Of a DNA stretch of 64,000 bases, positions 45,467 through 55,796 are shown piece by piece. Positions within the stretch are counted from its first letter, which is position 1, and every line of letters begins with the position of its first letter. The stretch spans positions 1,364,001 through 1,428,000 of the forward strand of contig NZ_CP020562.1 of the NCBI RefSeq assembly GCF_002082565.1, written 5' to 3'. The notes beneath the pieces were generated by a model. The model ran no database searches, had not been told where the DNA came from, and saw nothing but the letters and a program-made list of their open reading frames with translations. The DNA is from Halomonas sp. GT (GTDB taxonomy: Bacteria; Pseudomonadota; Gammaproteobacteria; Pseudomonadales; Halomonadaceae). The translations under genes were made by a program, and so were the position numbers.

Positions 45467-47988
45467 AAAGTGTCAATCAAGAAGCCATTGAGCATGACCC
45501 GCAGCAATTGCACGAAGACTTGCACACCATTTGGGGGAACCCAACAGGTTTAAGATCCTTAACTATCGTCAACCACACCACGCTTGGCCTGCGTTTTATG
45601 GTCACAGGGATGGTGTTTTTCCTGATTGGCGGCATTTTGGCAATGCTGGTGCGAACCCAGTTAGCGATGCCCGACCAAAACTTTATGTCGCCAGACATTT
45701 ATAATCAGGTCACCACCATGCATGGCACGGTGATGATGTTTCTGTTCGCTATTCCTATGCTGGAAGGGTTGGCGATTTACCTGATCCCAAAGATGATCGG
45801 TGCCCGCGACCTGGTCTGCCCTCGGCTAACGTCACTTGGCTATTTCTGCTATTTATTTGGCGGGATTATTCTTACTTCCAGCCTGATTATTGAAATGGCG
45901 CCTTCCAGCGGCTGGTTTATGTACACCCCGCTTAGTAGTAAAGAGTTCGCGCCTGATCTGGGCTCGGATTTTTGGCTGTTGGGAATCACGTTTGTGGAAA
46001 TTTCCGCAGTGTCTGCGGGTGTAGAGTTGGTAGTGTCTATATTGCGTACTCGCACTCAGGGCATGGCGCTGCATAAAATGCCGTTGTTCGCTTGGTATAT
46101 CTTGGCCATGGCGCTGATGATCGTGGTGGGGTTCCCACCGTTGATTCTTGGCAGCGTATTACTGGAACTTGAGCGCGCCGTTGGTATGCCGTTTTTCCAG
46201 ATTGCGGGAGGTGGTGACCCCTTACTGTGGCAGCATCTGTTTTGGCTGTTTGGTCATCCAGAGGTTTACATCATCTTTCTACCGGCAGCGGGCATTGTTT
46301 CCACGCTGATACCGGTTTTTGCCGGGCGGCCTATTATCGGTTATGGGTGGGTGGTAGCTGCCATCGCTATTATGGGCTTTATCAGTTTTGGGCTTTGGGT
46401 ACACCACATGTTTACAGTGGGTATCCCACAGCTCGCTCAGGCATTTTTCTCGGCGGCGAGCATGCTGGTGGCGGTACCAACGGCGATACAGGTGTTCGTT
46501 TGGCTGGCTACCCTGTGGCTAGGTAAACCTAAAATGAAACTGCCCATGCTTTGGGTGATGGGCTTTTTAATTATTTTCGTTTGCGGTGGCTTAACCGGGG
46601 TGATGTTGGCGCTAGTGCCATTTAACTGGCAGGTGCACGATACCCATTTTGTAGTGGCCCACATGCACTATGTATTGGTGGGTGGCATGTTCTTCCCACT
46701 CATTGCCGGACTTTACTACTGGTTGCCGCTATTTTCCGGGCGTATGCCATCTGAAAACCTTGGGCGCTGGGGGTTCTGGCTAACCTTTTTAGGCTTTAAC
46801 GGTACTTTTTTAATTATGCATTGGACGGGCCTTTTAGGTATGCCCAGGCGTGTTTATACCTATGAGGCTGGCTCTGGGTGGGAGATTTATAACCTGCTCT
46901 CATCCGTCAGTAGCTTTGTGCTGTCGGCGGGTATTGCCATGGTGTTGCTGGATATCGCGCTACACTTCCGGTTTGGTAAACCCGCCAAGCAGAATCCGTG
47001 GAATGCCGATACGCTGGAATGGGCTAACACGATGCCCCCAAGCGCTTATAACTTTGTCAGCTTACCTACTGTAGAAACGCGGCATCCGTTGTGGGATGAC
47101 CCGAATTTGCCACATACCATGGCGAAGGGTATGCATGGCTTAGCAGTGGCTTCCCACGGTCGGCGTGAAATGTGGGGTACCGACCCGATTACTGGCAAAG
47201 TGCGCGAAATCATTCACCTGCCTGGTAACTCTTGGTGGCCGCTGTTTGCCGCAGCAGCGCTGGCAGTGGTATGCATTAGTTTATTAACCCGTGTCTATGC
47301 GCTAGCGGGCATCTTTGTAGTGATTGCTGGCGTGTTTCTACTGCGCTGGTCGTGGGAGAACGGTGCACACCCCAATGCAGCCCCTGATGCAGGGGTAAAA
47401 CCAGGCGATCCGCCGCTCCATTCGCGCACGATGGATGGCCCTGGGCTTTGGGCAATGGCGGTGTTTTTAATTGCCAATGGTTCGTTCTTTCTTTCCTACC
47501 TGTTTGGCTGGTTTTATCTATGGACTGTTTCGCCTGAGTGGCAAATGCCAGATACACCGCCGCTGTCTCTGCTGATAACGGGCATGGCTGGCGGGGCGGT
47601 TATAGCAGGGTGTGTGGTGATGGAGAAGCTGGTACGCGGGCTGCGTCAGCAACGTGATGCGGGGTTAAGAGCAAGCCTCTATTTAGCCGCTGCGTTAGGC
47701 GCACTTCAAGTGGGGCTCGCTGGCTGGGCGCTGTGGCGAGCCGATCTTTCACCGACCCAAACCACCCACGATGCGGTGATGCTGGTGGGGCTTGTTTACG
47801 CGCTTTTTCATGGTGGCCTAGCGGTTATTTTAACGGTGTTGCAAGGCATGCGCGTTGGTTATGGCTACGTGGGTGCGCATGCGCCGTTTGAACCCGCCGT
47901 AGTGGCACTACTTTGGCGCTATAACGTGGTCACATTCTGGTTGTTAGTCGGGGCGTTGGCGGTACTGCCTCGGGTGATAGGAGGATAA
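45463..47988 (+). CDS. Cytochrome c oxidase subunit I fused to subunit III
   Basis: This 841-residue membrane protein joins two oxidase subunits. Residues about 1-565 form subunit I, with GHPEVYIIFLP (residue about 264; CuB His and the crosslinked Tyr) and the heme-ligand block HDTHFVVAHMHYVLVGG near 392. The remainder (MDGPGLWAMAVFLIANGSFFLSYLFGWFYLW) is subunit III. Such I-III fusions occur in several A-type oxidases. It takes electrons from the fused cytochrome c of CoxB and reduces oxygen to water, pumping protons. The ATG overlaps the coxB stop (ATGA), so translation is coupled. Confidence 0.93.
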   Translation: MKSVNQEAIEHDPQQLHEDLHTIWGNPTGLRSLTIVNHTTLGLRFMVTGMVFFLIGGILAMLVRTQLAMPDQNFMSPDIYNQVTTMHGTVMMFLFAIPMLEGLAIYLIPKMIGARDLVCPRLTSLGYFCYLFGGIILTSSLIIEMAPSSGWFMYTPLSSKEFAPDLGSDFWLLGITFVEISAVSAGVELVVSILRTRTQGMALHKMPLFAWYILAMALMIVVGFPPLILGSVLLELERAVGMPFFQIAGGGDPLLWQHLFWLFGHPEVYIIFLPAAGIVSTLIPVFAGRPIIGYGWVVAAIAIMGFISFGLWVHHMFTVGIPQLAQAFFSAASMLVAVPTAIQVFVWLATLWLGKPKMKLPMLWVMGFLIIFVCGGLTGVMLALVPFNWQVHDTHFVVAHMHYVLVGGMFFPLIAGLYYWLPLFSGRMPSENLGRWGFWLTFLGFNGTFLIMHWTGLLGMPRRVYTYEAGSGWEIYNLLSSVSSFVLSAGIAMVLLDIALHFRFGKPAKQNPWNADTLEWANTMPPSAYNFVSLPTVETRHPLWDDPNLPHTMAKGMHGLAVASHGRREMWGTDPITGKVREIIHLPGNSWWPLFAAAALAVVCISLLTRVYALAGIFVVIAGVFLLRWSWENGAHPNAAPDAGVKPGDPPLHSRTMDGPGLWAMAVFLIANGSFFLSYLFGWFYLWTVSPEWQMPDTPPLSLLITGMAGGAVIAGCVVMEKLVRGLRQQRDAGLRASLYLAAALGALQVGLAGWALWRADLSPTQTTHDAVMLVGLVYALFHGGLAVILTVLQGMRVGYGYVGAHAPFEPAVVALLWRYNVVTFWLLVGALAVLPRVIGG

Positions 47989-47993
47989 TGGTG

Positions 47994-48338
47994 ATGGTAC
48001 GACTACATTTTACTCATCCCATCCACTTAATTATCGGACTAACGCTATGGAGCCTATGGTTTGTGGCGGTTTATAGCGGCCTTTCAGTAGCCTGTGCGGT
48101 GGCGCCACCATCGCCAGAAGCGGGAGCGCTTACAGGTCTTAATGCCGCGCTAGGCGGTGTTAGTCTTATTGCTGCCGTAGGGCTTGCGGCGCTTGCCTGG
48201 GGGAGTTGCCAAGTGGCGAAGCAGCATAAAGGTCGCCAGCGCTTTCATGCCACTGTCTCGGCGTGGCTGTATTTGTTTTCGGCTTTCGGTGTGGTGTTTG
48301 CGGGTATGCCGATTATCGGTGTGCCGCCTTGCCTATAA
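47994..48338 (+). CDS. Small membrane protein of the oxidase cluster
   Basis: The product of about 114 residues has three hydrophobic helices (LIIGLTLWSLWFVAVYSGLS, GGVSLIAAVGLAALAWG, and FSAFGVVFAGMPIIGVPPC). No named family is recognised; in related clusters a similar-size protein follows subunits I-III. AGGAGG ends 9 bases before ATG 47994; ATG 47988 and GTG 47991 are also possible and overlap or touch the subunit I-III stop. Confidence 0.7.
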   Translation: MVRLHFTHPIHLIIGLTLWSLWFVAVYSGLSVACAVAPPSPEAGALTGLNAALGGVSLIAAVGLAALAWGSCQVAKQHKGRQRFHATVSAWLYLFSAFGVVFAGMPIIGVPPCL

Positions 48339-48361
48339 GTCATAGCGCCCACGTTAACTTG

Positions 48362-50560
48362 ATGCCAGAAGACGATAAGACTTCTAGCCATAACACTCCT
48401 CTCTACACTTTGCATGGTATGTGGTGTACCAGCTGTGCTCTGGCGGTAGAGGGCGCGCTAACACGTCTGCCTGGGGTCATTGACGCTAGCGTTCATTACC
48501 CCACGGCAACCGTGTGGGTGAAAGGTGCGCGAGAGGCAGTCGATCTGACGGAGCTTGCGCCGGTAGTCAAACGGTTGGGTTATCGGCTAACTGAATTAGA
48601 AACCGTTGATGATGCCCATGATCGTCTTGAGCAGGAGAGCCGCTACCTTACCTTGCGGTTGTTAGTAGGCGCCGTATTCGGTATGTGGACCATGTTGGCA
48701 TCACTGCTTATTTATGTGGGAGCGCTACCGAGCGCATCGATAGAGCAAGTGGTGGCGTGGATATCGGGTGCCTTTGCACTGCCCGTAGTGGTGTATTCGG
48801 GCTTGCCGTTTTACCGAGCAGGCTGGCGCACGTTACTTGCCAAACGCCCAGGGATGGATGTGCTGGTTAGCCTTGGCGCGATCGGTGCAGTGAGTGTGTC
48901 GATTGGGTTGTTGTGGCGTGGCTCGGCGGAGGTGTATTTCGATACGGCGGTTATGCTGATTGTGCTGTTGCTCGTTGGGCGACTGGTAGAAACGCTGTGC
49001 CGCCACCGTGGGCTGAAAGCGCTGGATGCACTGGCGTTGCCAGATGCAGTTATAAGCGCTTGGCAAAAGGGGGGCTGGGTCTTACTACCTGTCAATGATG
49101 TGGTCGCGGGTACGCGCGTTAAGCTAGCGCCGGGGGAGTTAGTGACGCTAGATGGCATTCTTGATGCTCCCGGTTGGATTGATACCGCCTCACTGACCGG
49201 TGAAAGCTTGCCACGTCACTTCAATGCAGGGCAGAGAGTGTATGCCGGCTGCTGCTATCTAGGCACGACGCCACTGATAATGCAGGTCACTGCGGGGGTT
49301 GGGAAGCGCCGATTGGATCGACTGCGTCATGAAATGCGCCGCTACCAGGCCCAAAAAGGGGAACTGCAGAAACTAGCCGACCGTTTTGCCGCTTGGTTAA
49401 GTCCTTTGGCACTTGTGCTCTCGCTAGTGACGTTGCTTGGTGCGCTACTCGTTGGATTGGGGTGGGAGGATGCATTGGTGCGTGCGCTCTCAGTGCTCGT
49501 GGTGGCATGCCCCTGTGCCGTTGGGCTGGCGGTGCCGTTGGCTAGTCTTGCTGGGAGCGGTCAGGCTATGCAGCAAGGTATTGCACTGCGCGACCCCGCC
49601 GCGCTAGAAATCTTGGCGCGTATTCGTTCAGTAGCGCTGGATAAAACCGGAACCTTAACAACAGGATGCCATGCGGTACTGCACTGGCAAGCACGGGGTG
49701 GCATGGATGAACACATGCTGCAGCACAAGCTCACCAGCGCCGTTGCCGGGAGCGAACATCCGTTGGCGCAAGCATTGGCGCGTTGGTCGGGTGGCCAAGA
49801 TCAACAAAGCTTTCAGCCTTCCATAGAAGACATTGATGAATTCCCCGGGGAAGGACGCCGTGTTCGCCTTGTAAACGGTGAATGTCTGATGATAGGCAGC
49901 GCCGGTTGGCTGACACAGCAGCAGGTTGATGTTCCTTCCCAAGCGGAAGAGGCCACGCTGGCTTTTGCTTCCCAAGTAATGCTGGCAGATGAGTCAGGCT
50001 GGCTGGCGACGTTCTACCTGACCGATCAACCCGTCGACGGTGCGGAGCTAAGCGTGAAGCACTTGCTCGCGTCAGGTTATTTGGTTGCAATGATCAGTGG
50101 TGATCGACAGGGTGCGGTTAGTTGGTTAGGTGAGCGTGTTGGTTTGGTGCGCGAAGCTTGCTATGCCCAGCGCTCACCGGAAGCCAAGGCAAGGCTATTA
50201 CGCGGGTTACCATCACCAACTCTGTTTGTGGGGGATGGCGTAAATGATACGCTAAGCTTGGCGGCAGCAGACGCTGGCATTGCCCCACTGAGTGCCAGCG
50301 AAGCTGCCCGCGAGGGAGCATCCGCCCAACTCATGACGCCAGGGGTCGGAGGGGTAGTAAAACTGCTCAATATCGCCAAGCGTACTCGGCGCGTTATGGA
50401 GCAAAATCTTTTCTTTTCGGCGCTTTATAACACTTTGGCACTTGGCGTGGTGGTCGTCATGGCCATACCACCGTTGATCGCAGTACTCGCCATGGCAATA
50501 AGCTCGCTTAGCGTGACGCTTAACGCCGCACGATTCGCATGGTCTGAGCCGGAACAATGA
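48362..50560 (+). CDS. Copper-type P1B ATPase
   Basis: The 732-residue transporter begins with a heavy-metal-binding domain (GMWCTSC, Cys22 and Cys25) and has eight expected membrane helices. The ion-path motif is CPC at 383-385 (ACPCAVG), and the phosphorylation site DKTGT begins at 426. TGES, EHPLA (the HP motif of P1B pumps) and GDGVNDT are also present. Its position behind the oxidase genes suggests a CcoI/FixI-like role in copper delivery for CuA/CuB. The start has a weak ribosome site; it overlaps nothing and the gap to the previous stop is 23 bases. Confidence 0.9.
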   Translation: MPEDDKTSSHNTPLYTLHGMWCTSCALAVEGALTRLPGVIDASVHYPTATVWVKGAREAVDLTELAPVVKRLGYRLTELETVDDAHDRLEQESRYLTLRLLVGAVFGMWTMLASLLIYVGALPSASIEQVVAWISGAFALPVVVYSGLPFYRAGWRTLLAKRPGMDVLVSLGAIGAVSVSIGLLWRGSAEVYFDTAVMLIVLLLVGRLVETLCRHRGLKALDALALPDAVISAWQKGGWVLLPVNDVVAGTRVKLAPGELVTLDGILDAPGWIDTASLTGESLPRHFNAGQRVYAGCCYLGTTPLIMQVTAGVGKRRLDRLRHEMRRYQAQKGELQKLADRFAAWLSPLALVLSLVTLLGALLVGLGWEDALVRALSVLVVACPCAVGLAVPLASLAGSGQAMQQGIALRDPAALEILARIRSVALDKTGTLTTGCHAVLHWQARGGMDEHMLQHKLTSAVAGSEHPLAQALARWSGGQDQQSFQPSIEDIDEFPGEGRRVRLVNGECLMIGSAGWLTQQQVDVPSQAEEATLAFASQVMLADESGWLATFYLTDQPVDGAELSVKHLLASGYLVAMISGDRQGAVSWLGERVGLVREACYAQRSPEAKARLLRGLPSPTLFVGDGVNDTLSLAAADAGIAPLSASEAAREGASAQLMTPGVGGVVKLLNIAKRTRRVMEQNLFFSALYNTLALGVVVVMAIPPLIAVLAMAISSLSVTLNAARFAWSEPEQ

Positions 50561-50568
50561 GTCAGTGT

Positions 50569-50865
50569 TTAAGCGTAACCAAGAGACTGCTTTAGCCGTT
50601 CCGCATGAGTAGCAACCCAGTGAGGATCTATCGCTCCCCAGTCACGTATCTGGTAGTGACCAATATTATGGCGCTCACCTTCGCCTTTCTCGAATATACA
50701 CTCGATATCCAGCTCCGCAAGTGAGGTGATAGTGTCTTGCGCGGTACGACGAGGCATACCGGTAGCCTCGATTAACGCTGGCACGCTTGCGATGCCTTGC
50801 TCAATTAAATGCGCGACATACAAGCGGCGGTAAAAACTTGATTTGGTCTTGCTAAGCGATGTCAT
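50569..50865 (-). CDS. Small winged-helix DNA-binding protein
   Basis: The 98-residue protein has a helix-turn-helix in IASVPALIEATGMPRRTAQDTITSLAELDIECIFEKGE, with a wing after it. It lacks other domains and resembles small YfeC-like or DUF977-like regulators. The targets are unknown. A good ribosome site, AAAGGAAA, lies just upstream of its ATG. It converges with the copper pump gene, with 8 bases between stops. Confidence 0.75.
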   Translation of the reverse strand: MTSLSKTKSSFYRRLYVAHLIEQGIASVPALIEATGMPRRTAQDTITSLAELDIECIFEKGEGERHNIGHYQIRDWGAIDPHWVATHAERLKQSLGYA

Positions 50866-50908
50866 TGGATTTCCTTTGGCGGGAAGCTACTACATCAAAA
50901 GGCTTAGC

Positions 50909-51985
50909 TTAAATGAATAAATCCCCTTGCGCCCGTGGTGGACGAAAGTCGCGGGTATTCAGGCCCTGTTCGGTGCGTGGCTGCATGTTCCAATGGCGGC
51001 TGGCGCGATTAAAACGTTGGGCGATCAAGTCGGCAAATACACCTTCACCACGGAAGCGTTTACCAAATTGTGCATCATAGTTTTTGCCGCTTCGGCACTG
51101 GCGAATCAGGCTCATTACCTTAGCGGCTCGTTCGGGGTAGTGGGCTTGTAGCCATGCTTCGAACATCGGTGCGACTTCATGGGGCAGGCGCAGTAGCATC
51201 CACGTTGCTGTGCGCGCGCCAGCTCGGCTGGCCGCTTCAAGAATGCGTTCAATTTCGTGATCAGTAAGGCCAGGAATAATCGGTGAGACCAGCGTACCCA
51301 CTGGAATGCCTGCGGTGTTGAGCTCTCGGATTACTCTTAAGCGCGCCTGAGGCGAGGCCGTCCGGGGTTCCAAGGTACGCTTTAGGTTGGCATTCAGGCT
51401 TGTCAGGCTCACAAACACTCGCACTAACCGGTGCTCGGCCATCTCTGCGAGCAGGTCTAAATCCCGCAGTATTAGTGTACTTTTAGTGACTAGGGTAACC
51501 GGATGCCTGCATGCCAGTAGCAGCTCCAATAAACGACGAGTTGTTTGATATTTTGCTTCCAGCGGCTGATAGCAGTCGGTGTTGCCGGAAAGGTTGATAG
51601 GACGACATACATAATGTGGGTGGCTAAGCTCGTCTGTTAAGTGCTCAACTAGTCCTGTGCGGGCGATTAATTTAGTTTCAAAATCGAGACCCGGTGATAA
51701 ATCCCAGTAGGCGTGGGAAGGGCGAGCGTAGCAGTAAATGCAGCCATGCTCGCAGCCGCGAAAAGGGTTAAGTGAGCGGTCAAAGGGTAAATCTGGTGAA
51801 CGGTTCCAGGAAAGCGCGCTCTTGCTGGGTTCCTCGCGTATCTCTGTTGCAAGCGAAGTAGAGGCCTCCTCATGCCACCAGCCATCATCCTCTACCACGC
51901 TGCATGTTGGTGCGAAGCGGTTATGCGGGTCGTAGGTCGCACCACGTCCTTTATACACGGTAGCGCTGGAAGGGGAAGAAGCCAT
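50909..51985 (-). CDS. Radical SAM protein of the PA0069 family
   Basis: The 358-residue protein has the radical SAM iron-sulfur motif in the family-specific form GCEHGCIYCYARP (CX3CX2C), and later blocks GNTDCYQPLEAKYQTTRRLLE and VTLVTKSTLILRDLDLL. It is related to spore photoproduct lyase-like proteins, but its reaction is unknown. I start at ATG 51985, with AGAGGTGG 6 bases upstream. A LexA-like sequence is found about 40 bases upstream, so DNA-damage control is possible. Confidence 0.88.
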   Translation of the reverse strand: MASSPSSATVYKGRGATYDPHNRFAPTCSVVEDDGWWHEEASTSLATEIREEPSKSALSWNRSPDLPFDRSLNPFRGCEHGCIYCYARPSHAYWDLSPGLDFETKLIARTGLVEHLTDELSHPHYVCRPINLSGNTDCYQPLEAKYQTTRRLLELLLACRHPVTLVTKSTLILRDLDLLAEMAEHRLVRVFVSLTSLNANLKRTLEPRTASPQARLRVIRELNTAGIPVGTLVSPIIPGLTDHEIERILEAASRAGARTATWMLLRLPHEVAPMFEAWLQAHYPERAAKVMSLIRQCRSGKNYDAQFGKRFRGEGVFADLIAQRFNRASRHWNMQPRTEQGLNTRDFRPPRAQGDLFI

Positions 51986-52021
51986 TAGTTGCCACCTCTG
52001 CACGGACTAGAGTTGCCATAT

Positions 52022-52037
52022 ATGATTATATATACAG
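52022..52037. promoter_or_regulatory. LexA-like box upstream of the radical SAM gene
   Basis: ATGATTATATATACAG has one perfect half (TATATATACAG) of the consensus CTGTATATATATACAG; the other half is degenerate. It sits inside a wider AT-rich inverted repeat, CCATATA...TATATGG (52016-52044). Confidence 0.35.
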
Positions 52038-52053
52038 TATATGGCGTTTAGCT

Positions 52054-53691
52054 CTATGTGCAAGGTACGGCTTGGTGAGTTAGCGAAGTCAGCTGAACAT
52101 GTGATTGGGTGTTTTCACCGCTGGCGTTGAGTTTAAACCTAAGCACAACCTCGGTTAACCGTTCAGCTTCATGCTCTAGCTGGGTTGCGGAGGTGCTGGC
52201 TTGTTCCACCATGGCGGCATTCTGCTGAGTCGTCTGTTCCATTTCGCCAACAGCACTATTTACTTCGTTGATGCCAACACGTTGCTCCTCGCTAGCGACT
52301 GCGATCTCATCCATTAAAGTGGTAACACGCTTAACAGATTCCATAATGGCGACCATTGACTCACCGGCTAGATCCGCTTGTTGAGTGCCTGCTTCTATCT
52401 GGCTCACTGACGTTGCAATCAATTGACGGATATCCGCTGCGGCATCAGCGCTGCGTGTTGCAAGCAGGCGAACTTCACTGGCTACCACGGCAAACCCACG
52501 ACCATGCTCACCTGCTCGGGCTGCTTCAACTGATGCATTGAGCGCTAAAATATTGGTCTGAAAAGCGATTGAGTCAATTAGGCCAATTATGTCAGTAATC
52601 TGTTGCGAACTATGACGTATCTCATGCATTTTACTAACCACATGAGTCACGACATCACCACCTTGCTGTGCATTATGCGCAGCTTCTTGAGCAACGCGGC
52701 TAGCTTGCGCTGCGTTATCACTGTTGCGTTCCATGGTAGCCGTCATTTCTTCAATGCTGGAGGCAGTTTGTGTCAACGACGCGGACTGACGTTCGGTTCG
52801 CGAGGCGAGATCTTGGTTGCCTAACGCAATTTCCCGTGCGCCTGCAAAGACCTCTTCACTGCTATGGCGCACGGTTGCCACCGTTTCCAACAGATCTTTT
52901 TGCATGTTGCGTAACGAGTTGAAGAGAATGCCGATTTCATTTCGGCCATGCTTTTCAATTCCTCTAGAAAGATCGCCTTTCGCAATATGTTGAAAATGCT
53001 CGTTGATGCGTTGCATTGGGCGAATTAAGTTGACGCTTACGCCCCAGTAGACAATGGCAGTAATGATTAACGCGATGATGAATACAGTAACAATAGTTGA
53101 ATTAGCTAAGTTGACCACTGAAGAGAAGTTATCCAAACGCTTATTGCCTTCGTCTTCTACCGTATGAAAAAAATTAACGGCATCTTGATAAAAAGTGTCA
53201 TAGGCATCATGGGTACCATTGCGTAGGCGTTGGTAGCCAGCAGTGTCCCCTTGGTAAAGCGAGTCAAGTTGAGGAAATAGCTGGTTGCTCATCATGTTAT
53301 TGAAGCTACTATCTATTTCACGAATGAAGTGCTCATGAGAAGGGTTGAATGATAAAGAAAGAAAATCAGCGAACACGTTGTCTGCATTTTCAAGCAGATT
53401 ACGCATTTCATCAGCTCGTTGGCGCCTTTCAACGGCAGTAAGAGAAGGGGATGTCTCTAGCAGCTCTTCGTACAGACGACCCATTTGTAAACGTACATTT
53501 TGTATCGACGAATTGGTTCTGTTAAGTGTCGATTGTTGATTGACATTGACGTTGGTGAATTGCTCGATGCTTTCCTGGCTATGATTGACCGCGTAGAGGC
53601 CGGTGCCACTCAGCAGTAGCAGTAATGTCAGAAAAGAGAATAACACGAGTGACCAGCTCATTCTCATTGTCAGATTGTTTAAGCGATGCAT
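52054..53691 (-). CDS. Methyl-accepting chemotaxis protein
   Basis: The 545-residue receptor has two membrane helices (residues about 13-33 and 197-220) around a periplasmic four-helix-bundle sensor of about 160 residues. A HAMP linker follows and then the signalling domain, with the hairpin tip [38 protein letters not shown]. There is no C-terminal NWETF-like CheR-binding peptide. The ligand is unknown. The ribosome site GGAG precedes the ATG. A permease gene lies 134 bases downstream in the same direction. Confidence 0.93.
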   Translation of the reverse strand: MHRLNNLTMRMSWSLVLFSFLTLLLLLSGTGLYAVNHSQESIEQFTNVNVNQQSTLNRTNSSIQNVRLQMGRLYEELLETSPSLTAVERRQRADEMRNLLENADNVFADFLSLSFNPSHEHFIREIDSSFNNMMSNQLFPQLDSLYQGDTAGYQRLRNGTHDAYDTFYQDAVNFFHTVEDEGNKRLDNFSSVVNLANSTIVTVFIIALIITAIVYWGVSVNLIRPMQRINEHFQHIAKGDLSRGIEKHGRNEIGILFNSLRNMQKDLLETVATVRHSSEEVFAGAREIALGNQDLASRTERQSASLTQTASSIEEMTATMERNSDNAAQASRVAQEAAHNAQQGGDVVTHVVSKMHEIRHSSQQITDIIGLIDSIAFQTNILALNASVEAARAGEHGRGFAVVASEVRLLATRSADAAADIRQLIATSVSQIEAGTQQADLAGESMVAIMESVKRVTTLMDEIAVASEEQRVGINEVNSAVGEMEQTTQQNAAMVEQASTSATQLEHEAERLTEVVLRFKLNASGENTQSHVQLTSLTHQAVPCT

Positions 53692-53824
53692 GTGTCACTC
53701 CATTAGTCTCATTATTATGTTCTGCAAAGAGAAATAGAACTGCCGGGCTAGCGGCAGTTCTAAAGCGTCGTACATGTTTTAAATGATGTTTTAAATAATG
53801 GCTTTGGTGATAACTAACACACCA

Positions 53825-55279
53825 TTACTCAGCATGAATGCTACGTTGACTAAGGTTATTATTCTGGTTGTTGTCTTCTTCCTTAGTGTCTTTATCTTCG
53901 TTAGCAATCTTTTCCCTTTCTTTAGCCTCATCTGAAAGAGATTTTTTGGGTAGGACGATATTCAGCGTGAAAGCCGTAATAGCGGCCACAACGATAGGCG
54001 CTCCGCCAATCAAGTCTCTTAATACCGCAGGAAACTGCTCAATAGCTGATGGCTCTGCAGCGATGCCTAAGCTTAGTGCTAGGGAAAGGCCGACGATGGT
54101 CATATTGCGCGCAGACATCTCATCTTTAACCAGCAACTGGATGCCGGTCATGGTAATCATGCCAAACACGGTAATTGTTGCACCACCTAGAACGGGGTAA
54201 GGAATCGTCGTGATCATTGCGCCGAATTTCGGACTGAGCCCCGCCAAAATCATAAAAATACCTGCCAGCGCCAGTACGTATCGGCTAATTACCTTGGTCA
54301 TGGCTACGATGCCAACATTCTGGCTGAACGTAGAGGTGGGCAGGGCGCCGAAGAAAGAGCTGACGGTAGTGGTTAAACCATTGCCGAGTAGGCCGCCGGT
54401 AAGCTCTTTTGTTTTTAACTCACGGTTCATACCGCCAACGGTCGTGGCAGATAAATCCCCAATGGTCTGAACAGAGTTGATAATACAAATGACGACCATC
54501 GAAGCGATGGCTGCTGCGTGAAACTCCATTTCAAATGGCATTACTTTGGGAACGGCTACCCAGGATGCATTGGCTACGTTGTCGAAATTAACCAAGCCTA
54601 GCGATAGGGAAAGTAAATAGCCCACCACAATGCCCACAATAATGGCAGAGAGCTTAATCACCCCTTTACCAAATTGAGCTGCAATTAAGACAGTGAGCAA
54701 CGTAACGACAGCGACGATCCAATTAATGGGGTCACCAAAGTTGGCAGCATTAACGTTTCCACTGCCCGCCATATAGCGAATAGCGATGTCATATAGCGAC
54801 AGACCGATTACCAATACCACTGTTCCTGCCACGACAGGGGGGAACAGGTGGCGTATATATTGGATAAAGTAGCCCACCACGACCATGGTCATACCGCCAA
54901 TCAACTGGGCGCCGAGTATTCCTTCAATCCCATACTGAGCGCCAACCGCCACAAGTGTCGGTACGTAGGCAAAGCCGACACCAAAGATAGCAGGTAAGCG
55001 CGCACCGAATTTCCACACACCGTATAGATGGAACACGGTACAGACACCTGATGCCAGTACCGCTATCTGGATAAGCAGGAGCTTTTCTTCGACGCTCGCG
55101 CCAACGACTCCGGCAACGATAATAGGCGGTGTTATCACGCCAGCAATCATGGCCAGTAGGTGCTGAAGAGAAAGCGGCAGCACCTTTAAGAATTTAGGTT
55201 TTCCATAAAAATCAAAGAGGGAGGTGCTCTTTCCATCTATTCGCGCTCGCTCTTCCGACGAGGCAATTGCGTCACTCAT
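53825..55279 (-). CDS. Urate/xanthine permease (NCS2 family)
   Basis: The 484-residue inner-membrane protein has about 14 helices and NCS2 motifs: QHLLAMIAGVITPP in the first helix, NSVQTIGDLSATTVGGMNRE in the middle, and SSFFGALPTSTFSQNVGIVAMTKV. The last motif, with QNVG, fits the urate/xanthine subgroup. It ends in an Asn-rich hydrophilic tail. Its neighbours (uraH and puuD, divergent) make urate the best substrate guess. A 517-base spacer separates it from uraH and holds shared motifs. Confidence 0.88.
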   Translation of the reverse strand: MSDAIASSEERARIDGKSTSLFDFYGKPKFLKVLPLSLQHLLAMIAGVITPPIIVAGVVGASVEEKLLLIQIAVLASGVCTVFHLYGVWKFGARLPAIFGVGFAYVPTLVAVGAQYGIEGILGAQLIGGMTMVVVGYFIQYIRHLFPPVVAGTVVLVIGLSLYDIAIRYMAGSGNVNAANFGDPINWIVAVVTLLTVLIAAQFGKGVIKLSAIIVGIVVGYLLSLSLGLVNFDNVANASWVAVPKVMPFEMEFHAAAIASMVVICIINSVQTIGDLSATTVGGMNRELKTKELTGGLLGNGLTTTVSSFFGALPTSTFSQNVGIVAMTKVISRYVLALAGIFMILAGLSPKFGAMITTIPYPVLGGATITVFGMITMTGIQLLVKDEMSARNMTIVGLSLALSLGIAAEPSAIEQFPAVLRDLIGGAPIVVAAITAFTLNIVLPKKSLSDEAKEREKIANEDKDTKEEDNNQNNNLSQRSIHAE

Positions 55280-55796
55280 AAGGGACTCTCCATTGTTGTT
55301 GTATTCAATGATTTGAAATTATTGTTCATTTTTGAAGTTAATACTGTACACAAAAAATCTGCTGAAAATAAATAATTTCGCCCTGTTTGTGCTCATCTAT
55401 TCGGCTAATAGCGACTCTTGATACGACAAGTAGCATGATGATTTTTCTGTCATGCTCATCAGTATTGTTATTCAAGCTTCTGATTTTTAATTTGTTTTTA
55501 GGTTTTTCTTTCTGAGGGATTCCTATGCTTGCATGCCTGATCGTCGCCTAAGAAAGAAAATCTGAGTAGCTAAGGTAGCGTCAAAATTTTGGCGCTGGAC
55601 AGGGTGAACAAAGCTTCCTAATGAAAATGTATACAAAAATTCTTTGAAATGTGTCGATTTTTTATATAGAAATGTAGTCATTGGGTTTTGGGCTATGCCG
55701 TGTCTTACCCACTGTTGAGCTACTTATTGTTAGTAAGGCATTGGGAAAAAACAGGGTAATAGCTCTAATTACATTAATAAAATATTGGAGAAACCA
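55280..55796. promoter_or_regulatory. Divergent regulatory region between the permease and uraH
   Basis: The 517 bases contain no credible gene. They are AT-rich and hold GTACACAAAA at 55346-55355 and GTATACAAAA at 55629-55638, near the two starts. A third copy is in front of gcl. They could be operators for one regulator. Confidence 0.45.
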
